Positions 15,472 through 23,826 of a DNA stretch of 37,301 bases are shown here, in pieces. Each line of letters begins with the position of its first letter. Within the stretch, counting starts at the first letter, position 1. This stretch comes from Rhizobium pisi (GTDB lineage Bacteria > Pseudomonadota > Alphaproteobacteria > Rhizobiales > Rhizobiaceae), in NCBI RefSeq assembly GCF_003938655.1, contig NZ_RJJT01000039.1, positions 1 through 37,301 of the forward strand, read 5' to 3'. Made by a program: the position numbers and the translations under genes. Below the pieces are notes generated by a model. It was not told the origin of the DNA. It made no database searches and was given only the letters and a program-made list of their open reading frames with translations.

Positions 15472-16871
15472 CGGAAAAACTGCCGAATGCGCCGGCCGTC
15501 ACGCTCGATTTCGACCCGCCAGAGGCCGGGATCGCTGTCGGCGATCTCGGACAGCTCGCTGGTTGTCGTCACGTTGGTGCCGTTGATCGAGACGATGATG
15601 TCCTTCGGCTCGAAACCGAGACGGGCGGCTGGAGAATCCTCCTTTACGTCGGAGACAACGACACCAGCCGATTCCGACGGCATGCGCAGTTCATCGGCAA
15701 CACGCGGCGACAGGTTCTCGACGACCGCACCGGTAAAGGGCGTGTGTCCGCCGATCGTGCGCTGGTCGCGCGGTGAGGTTTCCGGCGCGCGGGCGAGCGT
15801 CAGCGGAAGTTGCTCCTCGCGGCCGTTCTCGATGACGGTAAGCTTGACCGACTTGCCGAGACCGGCCGTCGTCAGCCGGTAGAGCAGCGCATCCGGATGT
15901 TCGACGGAAATGCCGTCGACGGCCGTGACGATTTCGCCGGCCTTCAGCCCGGCCTTGGCAGCCGGCCCGCCTTCCGAAACCTTGACGACGAGTGCGCCTC
16001 GGGCCTTGTTGAGCCCCAGCGCCTCAGCCACCTCAGAGGTCACGGCATCGAAGCTCGCGCCGACATAGGGGCGCTCGAAGGATTTGACGCCGGCATCGGC
16101 CGAGGCGAGGAAGACCTTGACCAGATTGGCGGGAATGGCAAAGCCGATACCGTTGGAGCCGCCGCCGCGCGAGAAGATTGCCGTGTTGATGCCGATCAGT
16201 TCGCCCTTCATGTTCATAAGCGCGCCGCCGGAATTGCCCGGATTGATCGAAGCATCGGTCTGGATGAAGAAACCGAACTCGTTCTTGACCACCTGATTGC
16301 GGGCAAGTGCGGAGACGATGCCGCTGGTCACCGTCTGGCCGACGCCAAAGGGATTGCCGATCGCCAGTACGAGATCGCCGACCTCGACGGCGTCGGAATT
16401 GCCGATCGCCAGTGTCGGCAGGTTCTCCTTGGTATCGATCTTCAGCACGGCGAGGTCGACGCGGTCGTCGCGCAGCACCACCTTGCAGGGGAATTCGCGG
16501 CCATCCGACAAGGCTACCTTGATGTCGTCGGCGCCTTCGACGACGTGATTGTTGGTCACGATGGTGCCATTGGCCTCAACGATCACACCCGAACCGAGAG
16601 ACGATTGCTTTTCCGAGCGGTTCGGCATCTGCTGGCCGAAGAACTGCTCGAAGAAAGGGTCGCCGGCAAAGGGAGACTGGCGCTGGATGATCTTTTCCGC
16701 ATAGACGTTGACGACGGCGCCTGAGGTCTGTTTGACCAGCGGCGCGAAGGAGAGCTGCATCTGCATCTGGCTCTCCGGCACGGTCTTTGCCGTCTGCGCG
16801 TGAACGGCAGCCGGTAGAACGAGCATCAGAGCGAAGAGCGAGACGGACGCGCGCTTGAAAAGGCCTGGCAT
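15468..16871 (-). CDS. degQ: DegQ/DegP-type periplasmic serine endoprotease
   Basis: HtrA-family Do protease of 467 aa for periplasmic protein quality control. Signal peptide (residues 1-25, ending VHAQ), catalytic triad H109 (TNNHVVEGA), D139 (DRVDLAVLKID) and S214 (NPGNSGGAL), then two PDZ domains (about 255-350 and 375-465). DegP and DegQ differ mainly in the LA loop; the loop here (about 62-92) is medium length and contains FFEQFFGQQ, so DegQ-like is a fair but not firm name. It overlaps rarA by 4 nt. A small dyad TAGCG...CGCTA lies about 30 nt upstream in the leader. Confidence 0.92.
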   Translation of the reverse strand: MPGLFKRASVSLFALMLVLPAAVHAQTAKTVPESQMQMQLSFAPLVKQTSGAVVNVYAEKIIQRQSPFAGDPFFEQFFGQQMPNRSEKQSSLGSGVIVEANGTIVTNNHVVEGADDIKVALSDGREFPCKVVLRDDRVDLAVLKIDTKENLPTLAIGNSDAVEVGDLVLAIGNPFGVGQTVTSGIVSALARNQVVKNEFGFFIQTDASINPGNSGGALMNMKGELIGINTAIFSRGGGSNGIGFAIPANLVKVFLASADAGVKSFERPYVGASFDAVTSEVAEALGLNKARGALVVKVSEGGPAAKAGLKAGEIVTAVDGISVEHPDALLYRLTTAGLGKSVKLTVIENGREEQLPLTLARAPETSPRDQRTIGGHTPFTGAVVENLSPRVADELRMPSESAGVVVSDVKEDSPAARLGFEPKDIIVSINGTNVTTTSELSEIADSDPGLWRVEIERDGRRIRQFFR

Positions 16872-17018
16872 GGGTATCCCTTTTGAATCCTCTTGAGAAA
16901 TTGTTTTAGCGCCCGACGCTAGAAAGGAAAGAGGGCGGAAGCATGGAAGAATAAGGCAAGGAGAGGCTCAAGAGATTCTGCTTGAAGCATTTGCGATTTC
17001 GATTCAGGAAGATCGGCC

Positions 17019-17399
17019 ATGCAACTGATATCAAAAGCCAAAATCTGGGCGAAGTCACTGAAGCGTGACATCGTTGCATTGTGGCTGGCCGCACGTGATA
17101 GCCGCGTGCCGTGGTACGCAAAAGCGGTGGCGGGCGCCGTTGCAGCTTACGCGCTGTCACCAATCGATCTCATCCCCGATTTCATTCCCGTGCTCGGATA
17201 TCTCGGCGATCTCGTCATCGTGCCGCTCGGCATCCTGTTGGCGACGCGGCTTGTTCCGGCCGACGTGATGAGCGAGCTTCGCGCGGAAGCCGCAAGGCGC
17301 ATCGAGCGCCCTTCCGGCCGGGCCGGATTGATCTTCATCCTTGTCGTCTGGCTCGCCTGCATCATCTTCCTGGCTCTGGCATTGCGCAAGTTCGCCTGA
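17019..17399 (+). CDS. DUF1232 (YkvA-type) membrane protein
   Basis: Protein of 126 aa with the DUF1232 core AVAAYALSPIDLIPDFIPVLGYLGD at about 45-69, continuing DLVIVPLGILLATRLVP, and a C-terminal helix (GLIFILVVWLACIIFLALAL). The start has AGGAAG upstream. Function of the family is unknown. The next gene begins 23 nt later on the same strand, so the two probably share a transcript; the gene is divergent from degQ. Confidence 0.85.
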   Translation: MQLISKAKIWAKSLKRDIVALWLAARDSRVPWYAKAVAGAVAAYALSPIDLIPDFIPVLGYLGDLVIVPLGILLATRLVPADVMSELRAEAARRIERPSGRAGLIFILVVWLACIIFLALALRKFA

Positions 17400-17422
17400 A
17401 CGGCAGCAACGGAGATCTACGA

Positions 17423-17776
17423 ATGACGGTGACAAGAGCGATGACGGCGGCCTTTGGTTTGGCGATCCTGATTTCCGCATCGAATAGGACCGAGGCGGCG
17501 AGCTTCGATTGCGACGCAAAGGAATTGAAGCCGGACGAAAAGGTAATCTGCGATAACCGTGCCCTGAACGACGCCGATGTGAAGATGGCGACCACTTTCG
17601 AGCTACTCTCCGGCCTGTTGGCAATGGGCTCGCGCGGCACATTGCAGGACGAACAGACCGCCTGGCTGAAGAAACGGCAGGAATGCGGAGCTGATGCTGT
17701 CTGCATCAAGGCTGCCTATGACGAGCGGCTGAAGCAACTTGGCGAGACCTATAAAAACATCAACCGGCCGCTTTGA
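17423..17776 (+). CDS. LprI-like (DUF1311) exported protein
   Basis: Protein of 117 aa with a signal peptide (MTVTRAMTAAFGLAILISAS, cleavage near TEAAS) and a mature part of the lysozyme-inhibitor LprI/DUF1311 type: FDCDAKELKPDEKVICDN, LNDADVKM, then WLKKRQECGADAVCIKAAYDERL with four cysteines in two pairs. The longer open frame begins at 17111 inside the preceding gene; the ATG at 17423 has GGAG eight bases upstream and gives the signal peptide. Inhibition of lysozyme is known for LprI of mycobacteria only; here the role is open. Its last codons form half of a hairpin (17761-17789). Confidence 0.8.
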   Translation: MTVTRAMTAAFGLAILISASNRTEAASFDCDAKELKPDEKVICDNRALNDADVKMATTFELLSGLLAMGSRGTLQDEQTAWLKKRQECGADAVCIKAAYDERLKQLGETYKNINRPL

Positions 17777-17789
17777 AAGCGGCCGGTTG
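17761..17789 (-). terminator. Long hairpin between convergent genes, probable ilvD terminator
   Basis: CAACCGGCCGCTTT and its exact complement flank a single base, giving a 14-bp inverted repeat that includes the last codons and stop of the LprI-like gene. On the minus strand it is followed by ATGTTTTTAT, which fits an intrinsic terminator for ilvD; on the plus strand no T-tract follows. Confidence 0.55.
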
Positions 17790-17797
17790 GCAGAACA

Positions 17798-17833
17798 ACT
17801 GACTTTTAGTCAGTGGGCATCCGTTGAGATGCC
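17798..17833. repeat. Two further tandem stem-loops between lprI-like gene and ilvD
   Basis: ACTGACT-TTT-AGTCAGT (17798-17814, perfect 7-bp arms) is followed at once by GGCATC-CGTTGA-GATGCC (17816-17833, perfect 6-bp arms), the latter abutting the ilvD stop codon. With the hairpin at 17761 they make three stem-loops in 73 bp. Confidence 0.5.
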
Positions 17834-19672
17834 TCAGCGGGCGTTCAGATCGCGCACGGCGCCGCGATCGGCGCTCGTTGCGAAGGCTGCGTAGGCCTTC
17901 AGCGCTGTCGTGACGTTGCGCTTGCGGACTTCTGTGGGATGCCAGCCCTTGGCGTCCTGATCGGCGCGGCGGGCGGCAAGTTCGGTTTCGCTGACGCGCA
18001 GGCTGATCGTGCGGCTGGGGATGTCGATGTCGATCATGTCGCCTTCACGCACCAGGCCGATCATGCCGCCATTCGCCGCTTCCGGCGAGACGTGGCCGAT
18101 CGAAAGACCGGAGGTGCCGCCGGAGAAACGGCCGTCGGTGATGAGCGCGCAAGCCTTGCCGAGGCCCTTCGATTTCAGATAGCTCGTCGGATAGAGCATT
18201 TCCTGCATCCCCGGGCCGCCCTTCGGGCCCTCGTAGCGGATGACGACGACGTCGCCGGCCTTGACCTCATTGGCGAGGATCGCCTTGACTGACGCATCCT
18301 GGCTTTCGAAGACGCGGGCGGGGCCGGAGAATTTCAGGATCGATTCATCAACGCCGGCCGTCTTGACGATGCAGCCGTCGATCGCAAGGTTGCCCTTCAG
18401 CACGGCAAGACCGCCGTCCTTCGAGAAGGGATGCTCGACCGAGCGAATAACGCCGTTTTCGCGATCCGTGTCGAGTTCGTCCCAACGGGCCTCCTGGCTG
18501 AAGGCAACCTGGGTCGGGATGCCGCCCGGAGCGGCGCGATAGAAGTTGCGGACCGTTTCGCTGTTGGTGCGGGTGATATCCCAGCGGTCGATCGCATCGC
18601 CGAGCGTTTCGGCGTGGACGGTCGGGCAATCGCGGTTCAGCAGGCCACCCCTGTCGAGCTCCCCGAGGATCGACATGATGCCGCCGGCGCGGTGGACGTC
18701 TTCCATGTGCACATCACTCTTGGCGGGCGCGACCTTCGACAGGCACGGCACGCGGCGCGACAGCGCGTCGATATCGGCCATGGTGAAATCGACCTCGCCC
18801 TCATGAGCAGCGGCAAGAATATGCAGGACGGTATTGGTCGAACCACCCATGGCGATGTCGAGCGCCATGGCATTCTCGAAGGCCCGCTTGGAGGCGATGG
18901 TGCGCGGCAGGGCCTTGACGTCGTCCTGCTCGTAATAGCGGCGGGCGAGATCGACGATCAGGTGGCCGGCTTCGACGAAGAGGCGCTTGCGGTCGGCGTG
19001 GGTGGCGAGCGTTGAGCCGTTGCCCGGCAGCGACAGGCCGAGTGCTTCCGTCAGGCAGTTCATGGAGTTTGCGGTAAACATGCCGGAGCAGGAGCCGCAG
19101 GTCGGACAGGCCGAGCGCTCGATGACCTTGACGTCCTCATCAGAAATTTTGTCGTCGGCAGCAGCAACCATGGCGTCGACGAGGTCGAGAGCATGCGTCT
19201 TGCCGTGCAGCACGACCTTGCCAGCCTCCATCGGGCCGCCGGAGACGAAGACCGTCGGGATGTTGAGGCGCAGCGACGCCATCAGCATGCCGGGGGTGAT
19301 CTTGTCGCAGTTGGAGATGCAGACCATGGCGTCGGCGCAATGAGCGTTGACCATGTATTCGACGCTGTCGGCGATCAGTTCGCGCGAGGGCAGCGAATAG
19401 AGCATGCCGTCATGGCCCATGGCGATGCCGTCGTCGACGGCGATCGTGTTGAATTCCTTGGCGACACCGCCGGCAGCTTCGATTTCGCGAGCGACGAGTT
19501 GGCCGAGATCCTTCAGATGCACGTGGCCAGGCACGAACTGGGTGAAGGAATTCACCACGGCGATGATCGGCTTGCCGAAATCCGAATCCTTCATGCCCGT
19601 GGCGCGCCAAAGGCCGCGCGCGCCCGCCATGTTGCGGCCGTGGGTCGTGGTTCTGGAACGGTAAGCTGGCAT
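17834..19672 (-). CDS. ilvD: Dihydroxy-acid dehydratase
   Basis: Iron-sulfur dehydratase of valine, leucine and isoleucine synthesis, converting 2,3-dihydroxy acids to 2-oxo acids; 612 aa, the length of the E. coli-type enzyme. Cluster and active-site landmarks: NCDKITPGML with C122, CPTCGSCSGMFTANSMNCL with C189, C192 and C195, GGSTNT, and the C-terminal GGPGMQEMLYPTS and DGRFSGGTSGLSIGHVSPEA. The start at 19672 gives MPAYRSRTTT, the normal N-terminus of the family. No other ilv gene is adjacent. Confidence 0.97.
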   Translation of the reverse strand: MPAYRSRTTTHGRNMAGARGLWRATGMKDSDFGKPIIAVVNSFTQFVPGHVHLKDLGQLVAREIEAAGGVAKEFNTIAVDDGIAMGHDGMLYSLPSRELIADSVEYMVNAHCADAMVCISNCDKITPGMLMASLRLNIPTVFVSGGPMEAGKVVLHGKTHALDLVDAMVAAADDKISDEDVKVIERSACPTCGSCSGMFTANSMNCLTEALGLSLPGNGSTLATHADRKRLFVEAGHLIVDLARRYYEQDDVKALPRTIASKRAFENAMALDIAMGGSTNTVLHILAAAHEGEVDFTMADIDALSRRVPCLSKVAPAKSDVHMEDVHRAGGIMSILGELDRGGLLNRDCPTVHAETLGDAIDRWDITRTNSETVRNFYRAAPGGIPTQVAFSQEARWDELDTDRENGVIRSVEHPFSKDGGLAVLKGNLAIDGCIVKTAGVDESILKFSGPARVFESQDASVKAILANEVKAGDVVVIRYEGPKGGPGMQEMLYPTSYLKSKGLGKACALITDGRFSGGTSGLSIGHVSPEAANGGMIGLVREGDMIDIDIPSRTISLRVSETELAARRADQDAKGWHPTEVRKRNVTTALKAYAAFATSADRGAVRDLNAR

Positions 19673-20006
19673 CGGTGTCTTCCTCGATATCTAGGAATTA
19701 TCAGGCGAAGCGGGCGGCTGTGGAGTTTGCGGGCCAGGCGATCGCTGCTTTTTGGAATTGTCCTAATCCAATCGACCGAGACTGTCACTACCGGGAAGGC
19801 CAAATCCGGTACGCTGCCGCGTGGAGCGATCCGAAGCGCATCCATCATATACGGTTCGACGAGGCCTTTCGTTACAGCCCATCCCATCACAGCCGAACAC
19901 AAAAAATTGGCTTCCCGTCGGCGATATTCAAGGCATAGACATTGATCGAACATGCGGGCGGTTCGTTTAGGAACTATAATGGGTAATCCGCCCTGGAGGT
20001 TTTGAC
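19673..20006. other. Divergent intergenic region ilvD/msrP
   Basis: These 334 nt hold no gene I can support; frames of 87 codons and less have no recognisable content. A TATAAT hexamer lies at 19975-19980, 26 nt before the msrP start, but no matching -35 is seen. The msrP ribosome binding site is TGGAGG at 19994-19999. Confidence 0.45.
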
Positions 20007-20954
20007 ATGCCAACCTATCGCCCACCGAAGATCGTCTCATCTGTGATCACGCCGCGGCAAGTCTATCTGCGTCGCCGCGAATTCCTGGGCGCTGCAGCAC
20101 TTGGCGCCATGGCGCTCTACGGCGCCGGTAAGGCCAGCGCGGCCGCGCTTTCTGCCGTCGAGAGCAAATACAAGGTCGATGAGAAGACGACCCCGCTCAA
20201 GGACATCAAGACCTACAATAATTTCTATGAGTTCGGCCTCGACAAGGGCGATCCCGCCGCGCTTTCCGGCAATTTCAAGCCGCTGCCCTGGACGATCAAG
20301 GTCGACGGCATGGTCAACAAGCCTGGCACCTTCGACATCGAGGCGCTCATGAAGGAATTCCCGATCGAGGAGCGCACCTATCGGATGCGCTGCGTCGAGG
20401 CCTGGTCGATGGTCATCCCCTGGGACGGCTTTCCGCTGGCGTCCTTGCTCGACAAGGTCGAGCCGCTCGGCAGTGCCAAATACGTCGCCTTCGAAACGGT
20501 CGTGCGGCCGGAGGAAATGCCGGGACAGAAGGGATTTTTCCAATCGCTCGACTGGCCCTATGTCGAGGGTCTGCGCCTCGATGAGGCGCGCCATCCGCTG
20601 GCACTGCTTGCCGTCGGCCTCTACGGCGAAACGCTGCCGAACCAGAACGGCGCACCGATCCGGCTCGTCGTGCCCTGGAAATACGGCTTCAAGGGCATCA
20701 AGTCGATCGTCCGTATGACGCTCACCGACCAACAGCCCAAGAATACCTGGCAGGTGACCAACCCGCAGGAATACGGCTTCTACGCCAACGTCAATCCGGC
20801 CGTCGATCATCCGCGCTGGAGCCAGGCCACCGAACGGCGGATCGGCGAAAGCGGCTTCTTCGGGGCGAGCCGTCACCCCACCCTGCCCTTCAACGGTTAT
20901 GCCGACGAGGTGGCAAGCCTTTATGCCGGCATGGATCTAAAGGCGAATTTCTGA
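20007..20954 (+). CDS. msrP: Methionine sulfoxide reductase catalytic subunit MsrP
   Basis: Periplasmic molybdopterin enzyme (former YedY) that reduces methionine sulfoxide in proteins, 315 aa. A twin-arginine signal is present (LRRREFLGAAALGAMAL, residues 21-37, cleavage near ASA). The molybdenum-ligand cysteine is C129 in YRMRCVEAWSMVIPW, followed by the sulfite-oxidase-fold segments GFPLASLLDKVEP and RLVVPWKYGFKGIKSI. The stop overlaps the msrQ start by one base (TGATG), so the catalytic and heme subunits are coupled. Confidence 0.96.
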   Translation: MPTYRPPKIVSSVITPRQVYLRRREFLGAAALGAMALYGAGKASAAALSAVESKYKVDEKTTPLKDIKTYNNFYEFGLDKGDPAALSGNFKPLPWTIKVDGMVNKPGTFDIEALMKEFPIEERTYRMRCVEAWSMVIPWDGFPLASLLDKVEPLGSAKYVAFETVVRPEEMPGQKGFFQSLDWPYVEGLRLDEARHPLALLAVGLYGETLPNQNGAPIRLVVPWKYGFKGIKSIVRMTLTDQQPKNTWQVTNPQEYGFYANVNPAVDHPRWSQATERRIGESGFFGASRHPTLPFNGYADEVASLYAGMDLKANF

Positions 20955-21610
20955 TGGCGGAACTGTCGCTCGCCATCCCCAAGCGCTGGCAGCCTGCCTC
21001 CGTCTGGCTGCTTTACGTCGTCGGGCTCGTGCCTGCGGCCTGGACTTTCTATCTCGGCGCGACCGATCAGCTCGGCGCCGATCCGGTCAAGACCTTCGAG
21101 CTTTTCCTCGGCATCTGGACGATCCGTTTCCTTATCGCAACGCTTGCCGTCTCCCCTGCCCGCGAGCTTTTCGGCTGGAACTATCTGCGTTATCGGCGCG
21201 CGCTCGGCCTTTTATCCTTCTATTACGCGCTGATGCATTTCACCGTCTACATGGTGCTCGACCAGGCGATGGATATTTCTGCCGTCATCAACGACGTGCT
21301 GAAACGCCCCTTCATCATGTTCGGCATGGCAGGCCTTGCAATGCTTGCGCCGCTGGCAGTGACATCCAACAATTTCTCCATCCGCCGCCTCGGCAAGAAC
21401 TGGATCTGGCTGCACCGCCTCGTCTACATCATCGCTGCCTGCGGGGCGCTGCATTTTGCGCTCTCGACCAAGATCCTCGATCTCCAGCAGTATATCTATG
21501 TCGGGCTGATCATCGCGCTCATCCTCTACCGCTCCTACCGGCCGATCGCACGCAGCCGGAAGAAGGAGCAAGGACGGCCGCGCCAGCGGGCGGTGGCTCC
21601 AGCTCGATGA
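20954..21610 (+). CDS. msrQ: Heme-binding membrane subunit MsrQ
   Basis: Cytochrome-b-type inner-membrane protein (former YedZ, ferric reductase-like domain), 218 aa with about six membrane helices; passes electrons to MsrP. Heme-ligand histidines are visible in helices YYALMHFTVYM, WLHRLVYI and CGALHFALS. The C-terminal tail is strongly basic (SRKKEQGRPRQRAV). It overlaps msrP by one base. Confidence 0.95.
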   Translation: MAELSLAIPKRWQPASVWLLYVVGLVPAAWTFYLGATDQLGADPVKTFELFLGIWTIRFLIATLAVSPARELFGWNYLRYRRALGLLSFYYALMHFTVYMVLDQAMDISAVINDVLKRPFIMFGMAGLAMLAPLAVTSNNFSIRRLGKNWIWLHRLVYIIAACGALHFALSTKILDLQQYIYVGLIIALILYRSYRPIARSRKKEQGRPRQRAVAPAR

Positions 21611-21619
21611 GGCTTGGGG

Positions 21620-22113
21620 TCAGCGAGGACGCCTTGCCGGATCGAACCTGCAGGCCACGGCTATTCCGATCGCGTAGGCCAGGATGTTCCAGAGGGAAAA
21701 TATACGGCCGAGCAGTAGGGCGCCTGCGGTGGTCAGCCGAAACGCGTCGAGCCAGGGCGTGTGATAGAGCCGGAATAATTCGACTGAAATGGCCACGCAC
21801 AGCGCCGTGATAGCAATTGCCGCCGGCCGCAATCTGCCAAAAATAGCGCCAACAGCAGATAAACCATCGCGCCCCACAGGGCCGATCCGCCATATTTGAC
21901 GACGATGAAGGGCAGATCGACGGCGTAGCCGAAGCGCCTGAGCGCCAGTCCGAGGACGATGACGAGAAGCAGGGCGGCGAGACGGAGGAGCTGTGGTCGT
22001 GACCGGGTTTGAATAATTTCGCGCAATGACCTTGTCCCGTCACGATCTCGGGCGATTGACGGCCGGAGGTGCAGATATTTCACTATAAGCAAGCCGGTCG
22101 TCGGCCAATACAC
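21620..22113 (-). pseudogene. DUF2809 membrane protein gene broken by a frameshift
   Basis: Two overlapping minus-strand frames together encode one DUF2809 protein. The first (22113 down to 21733) gives LLVIVLGLALRRFGYAVDLP and KYGGSALWGAMVYLLLALF, then turns to nonsense; the second continues with GRLRPAAIAITALCVAISVE, LFRLYHTPWLDAFR and GRIFSLWNILAYAIGI to the stop at 21620. The frames join at the run of five A (five T in the sense strand) at 21839-21843; adding one T restores a single protein of four helices. The true start is uncertain: 22113 or a later codon near 22026. A sequencing error at the homopolymer cannot be excluded. Confidence 0.75.
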
Positions 22114-22121
22114 AAACGAAA

Positions 22122-22147
22122 ACAGCCGGGCTTTGCAGCCCGGCTGT
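22122..22147 (-). terminator. Terminator of the ribosomal cluster after rplQ
   Basis: Perfect 11-bp stem ACAGCCGGGCT / AGCCCGGCTGT with a 4-nt loop, followed on the minus strand by TTTCGTTTGT. It lies 26 nt after the rplQ stop codon and closes the whole cluster. Confidence 0.88.
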
Positions 22148-22172
22148 CCTGTTTCCGGCGAAGCCGAAAATC

Positions 22173-22595
22173 TTAGGCGGCGACAGCCTGCTCTTCGGCA
22201 GCGACGCGGGCCTTGTCGGCTGCGCCCTTGGCGAAGGTGTCGCGGTCAACGAATTCGACAACGGCCATGGCGGCGTTGTCGCCCTGACGGAAGCCGGCCT
22301 TCATGATGCGCAGGTAGCCGCCGTTACGGGTGGCGTAGCGCGTTGCGATCGTGTCGAACAGCTTCGAAACGACGGCAGCGTCGCGGATCTGCGAGATCGC
22401 CTGACGACGAGCATGCAGGTCGCCGCGCTTGCCGAGCGTGACGAGCTTCTCGACGATCGGGCGGATTTCCTTGGCCTTCGGCAGGGTCGTGACGATCTGC
22501 TCGTGGGTAATCAGCGAAGCCGCCATGTTGGCGAACATCGCCTTGCGGTGGCTTGCAGTTCTATTCAGCTTGCGGCCGGCTTTACCATGGCGCAT
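22173..22595 (-). CDS. rplQ: 50S ribosomal protein L17
   Basis: Large-subunit protein L17 near the peptide exit tunnel; 140 aa. Begins MRHGKAGRKLNRTASHRKAM and continues LITHEQIVTTLPKAKEIRP and NGGYLRIMKAGFRQGDNAAMAVVEFVD, the family pattern. The C-terminal tail of about 20 residues is rich in Ala. Last gene of the cluster, separated from rpoA by a structured 123-nt gap. Confidence 0.98.
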   Translation of the reverse strand: MRHGKAGRKLNRTASHRKAMFANMAASLITHEQIVTTLPKAKEIRPIVEKLVTLGKRGDLHARRQAISQIRDAAVVSKLFDTIATRYATRNGGYLRIMKAGFRQGDNAAMAVVEFVDRDTFAKGAADKARVAAEEQAVAA

Positions 22596-22635
22596 TGCTA
22601 TTCTCCTTTAATGCAGGTGCCCTTACGCTAAATGG

Positions 22636-22673
22636 GCCTGCCGTTTCCTTGCACATGCAGGCGATCGGCCTGC
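22636..22673 (-). promoter_or_regulatory. Three-arm switch-like element in the rpoA-rplQ gap
   Basis: GCCTGC (22636-22641), GCAGGC (22657-22662) and GCCTGC (22668-22673): the middle arm can pair perfectly with either outer arm, but not both at once. The closer pair has a 5-nt loop, the other a 15-nt loop. It starts 41 nt upstream of the rplQ start codon. Attenuator-like geometry; function inferred only. Confidence 0.35.
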
Positions 22674-22685
22674 TGTTTGACGGGG

Positions 22686-22711
22686 AAAGGCAGCCGAAAG
22701 AGCCTGCCTTT
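22686..22711 (-). repeat. 8-bp hairpin just after rpoA
   Basis: AAAGGCAG / CTGCCTTT with a 10-nt loop, seven bases after the rpoA stop. On the minus strand the 3' arm ends with TTT and then CCCC, so it is a poor terminator for rpoA; on the plus strand it is followed by TGTTTTCTC. Possible pause or processing site. Confidence 0.4.
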
Positions 22712-22718
22712 TGTTTTC

Positions 22719-23729
22719 TCAGTACTGGTCTTCGTAACGCTTGGCGAGATCTTCGATGTTCTCGGGCGGCCATGCCGGCACTTCCATGCCGAGGTGCAGG
22801 CCCATGGAAGCGAGAACTTCCTTGATTTCGTTCAGCGACTTGCGACCAAAATTCGGCGTGCGGAGCATTTCTGCTTCGGTCTTCTGAATGAGGTCGCCGA
22901 TGTAGACGATGTTGTCGTTCTTCAGGCAGTTTGCCGAACGGACCGACAGTTCGAGTTCGTCCACCTTCTTGAGGAGAGCCGGGTTGAAAGCGAGTTCGGT
23001 GACTGCTTCCTCTTCGGTTTCCTTCTGCGGCTCGTCGAAGTTGACGAAGACGCCAAGCTGATCCTGGAGGATGCGCGCCGCGAAAGCGACGGCGTCTTCG
23101 CCGGTGATCGAGCCATCGGTTTCGATGGTCATGTTCAGCTTGTCGTAGTCGAGAACCTGTCCTTCGCGGGTATTTTCAACCTTGTAGGACACCTTCTTGA
23201 CCGGCGAATAGAGGCTGTCGACCGGGATGAGACCGATCGGAGCGTCTTCCGCACGATTGCGTTCGGCCGGAACGTAGCCCTTGCCGTTGTTGACGGTGAA
23301 TTCCATGCGGATTTCGGCGCCCTCGTCGAGCGTGCAGATGACATGCTCGGGGTTGAGGATTTCGATATCGCCGACCGTCTGGATGTCACCAGCCGTGACA
23401 ACGCCCGGGCCCTGTTTGCGCACGACCATGCGCTTTGCGTCGTCGCCATCCATCTTGATGGCGATTTCCTTGATGTTGAGCACGATATCCGTGACGTCTT
23501 CGCGGACGCCCGGAATCGAGGAGAATTCATGCAGCACGCCATCGATCTGCACCGCCGTGACGGCAGCGCCGCGCAGCGAGGAGAGCAGAACGCGGCGAAG
23601 CGCGTTGCCGAGGGTGAGGCCGAAGCCGCGCTCCAGCGGTTCGGCAACAAGCGTCGCTCTGGTGCGCGAGCTCGAGGAGAACTCCACCTTGTTCGGCTTG
23701 ATCAGTTCCTGCCAGTTCTTCTGAATCAT
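22719..23729 (-). CDS. rpoA: RNA polymerase alpha subunit
   Basis: Alpha subunit of RNA polymerase, 336 aa. The N-terminal dimerisation domain contains ERGFGLTLGNALRRVLLSSL; the C-terminal domain has VRSANCLKNDNIVYIGDLIQ with the arginine that contacts UP-element DNA, and RTPNFGRKSLNEIKEVLASMG. It follows rpsK with a gap of 97 nt carrying a terminator-like hairpin; rpsD, which lies between rpsK and rpoA in E. coli, is absent here. Confidence 0.98.
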   Translation of the reverse strand: MIQKNWQELIKPNKVEFSSSSRTRATLVAEPLERGFGLTLGNALRRVLLSSLRGAAVTAVQIDGVLHEFSSIPGVREDVTDIVLNIKEIAIKMDGDDAKRMVVRKQGPGVVTAGDIQTVGDIEILNPEHVICTLDEGAEIRMEFTVNNGKGYVPAERNRAEDAPIGLIPVDSLYSPVKKVSYKVENTREGQVLDYDKLNMTIETDGSITGEDAVAFAARILQDQLGVFVNFDEPQKETEEEAVTELAFNPALLKKVDELELSVRSANCLKNDNIVYIGDLIQKTEAEMLRTPNFGRKSLNEIKEVLASMGLHLGMEVPAWPPENIEDLAKRYEDQY

Positions 23730-23746
23730 GAGTTTGCCTTCCGTTC

Positions 23747-23771
23747 GTTGCCACCATCCAATCGTGGCAAC
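23747..23771 (-). promoter_or_regulatory. Leader hairpin before rpoA
   Basis: GTTGCCAC / GTGGCAAC, perfect 8-bp arms with a 9-nt loop, ending 17 nt before the rpoA start codon. It lacks a T-tract and sits where it could affect ribosome access. Confidence 0.4.
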
Positions 23772-23784
23772 CGAGCTTGAAAAC

Positions 23785-23813
23785 CACCGGGAGCGCGAAG
23801 GCGCTCACCGGTG
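23785..23813 (-). terminator. Terminator-like hairpin between rpsK and rpoA
   Basis: On the minus strand CACCGG-T-GAGCGC, loop CTTC, GCGCTC-CCGGTG: 12 bp with one bulged T, followed by G and TTTT. It begins 13 nt after the rpsK stop. It has the form of an intrinsic terminator but lies upstream of an essential gene, so partial read-through or an attenuator role must be assumed. Confidence 0.6.
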
Positions 23814-23826
23814 ACGAGAGCGATGA

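Noticed and set aside
22636..22711. Possible mobile palindromic element (RIME/REP type) in the rpoA-rplQ gap
   Set aside because: The arms do not resemble the rhizobial intergenic mosaic elements I know and are not repeated elsewhere in the window.
22632..23780. Plus-strand 382-codon frame opposite rpoA
   Set aside because: Antisense shadow of a certain rpoA gene; no ribosome binding site and no known domain.
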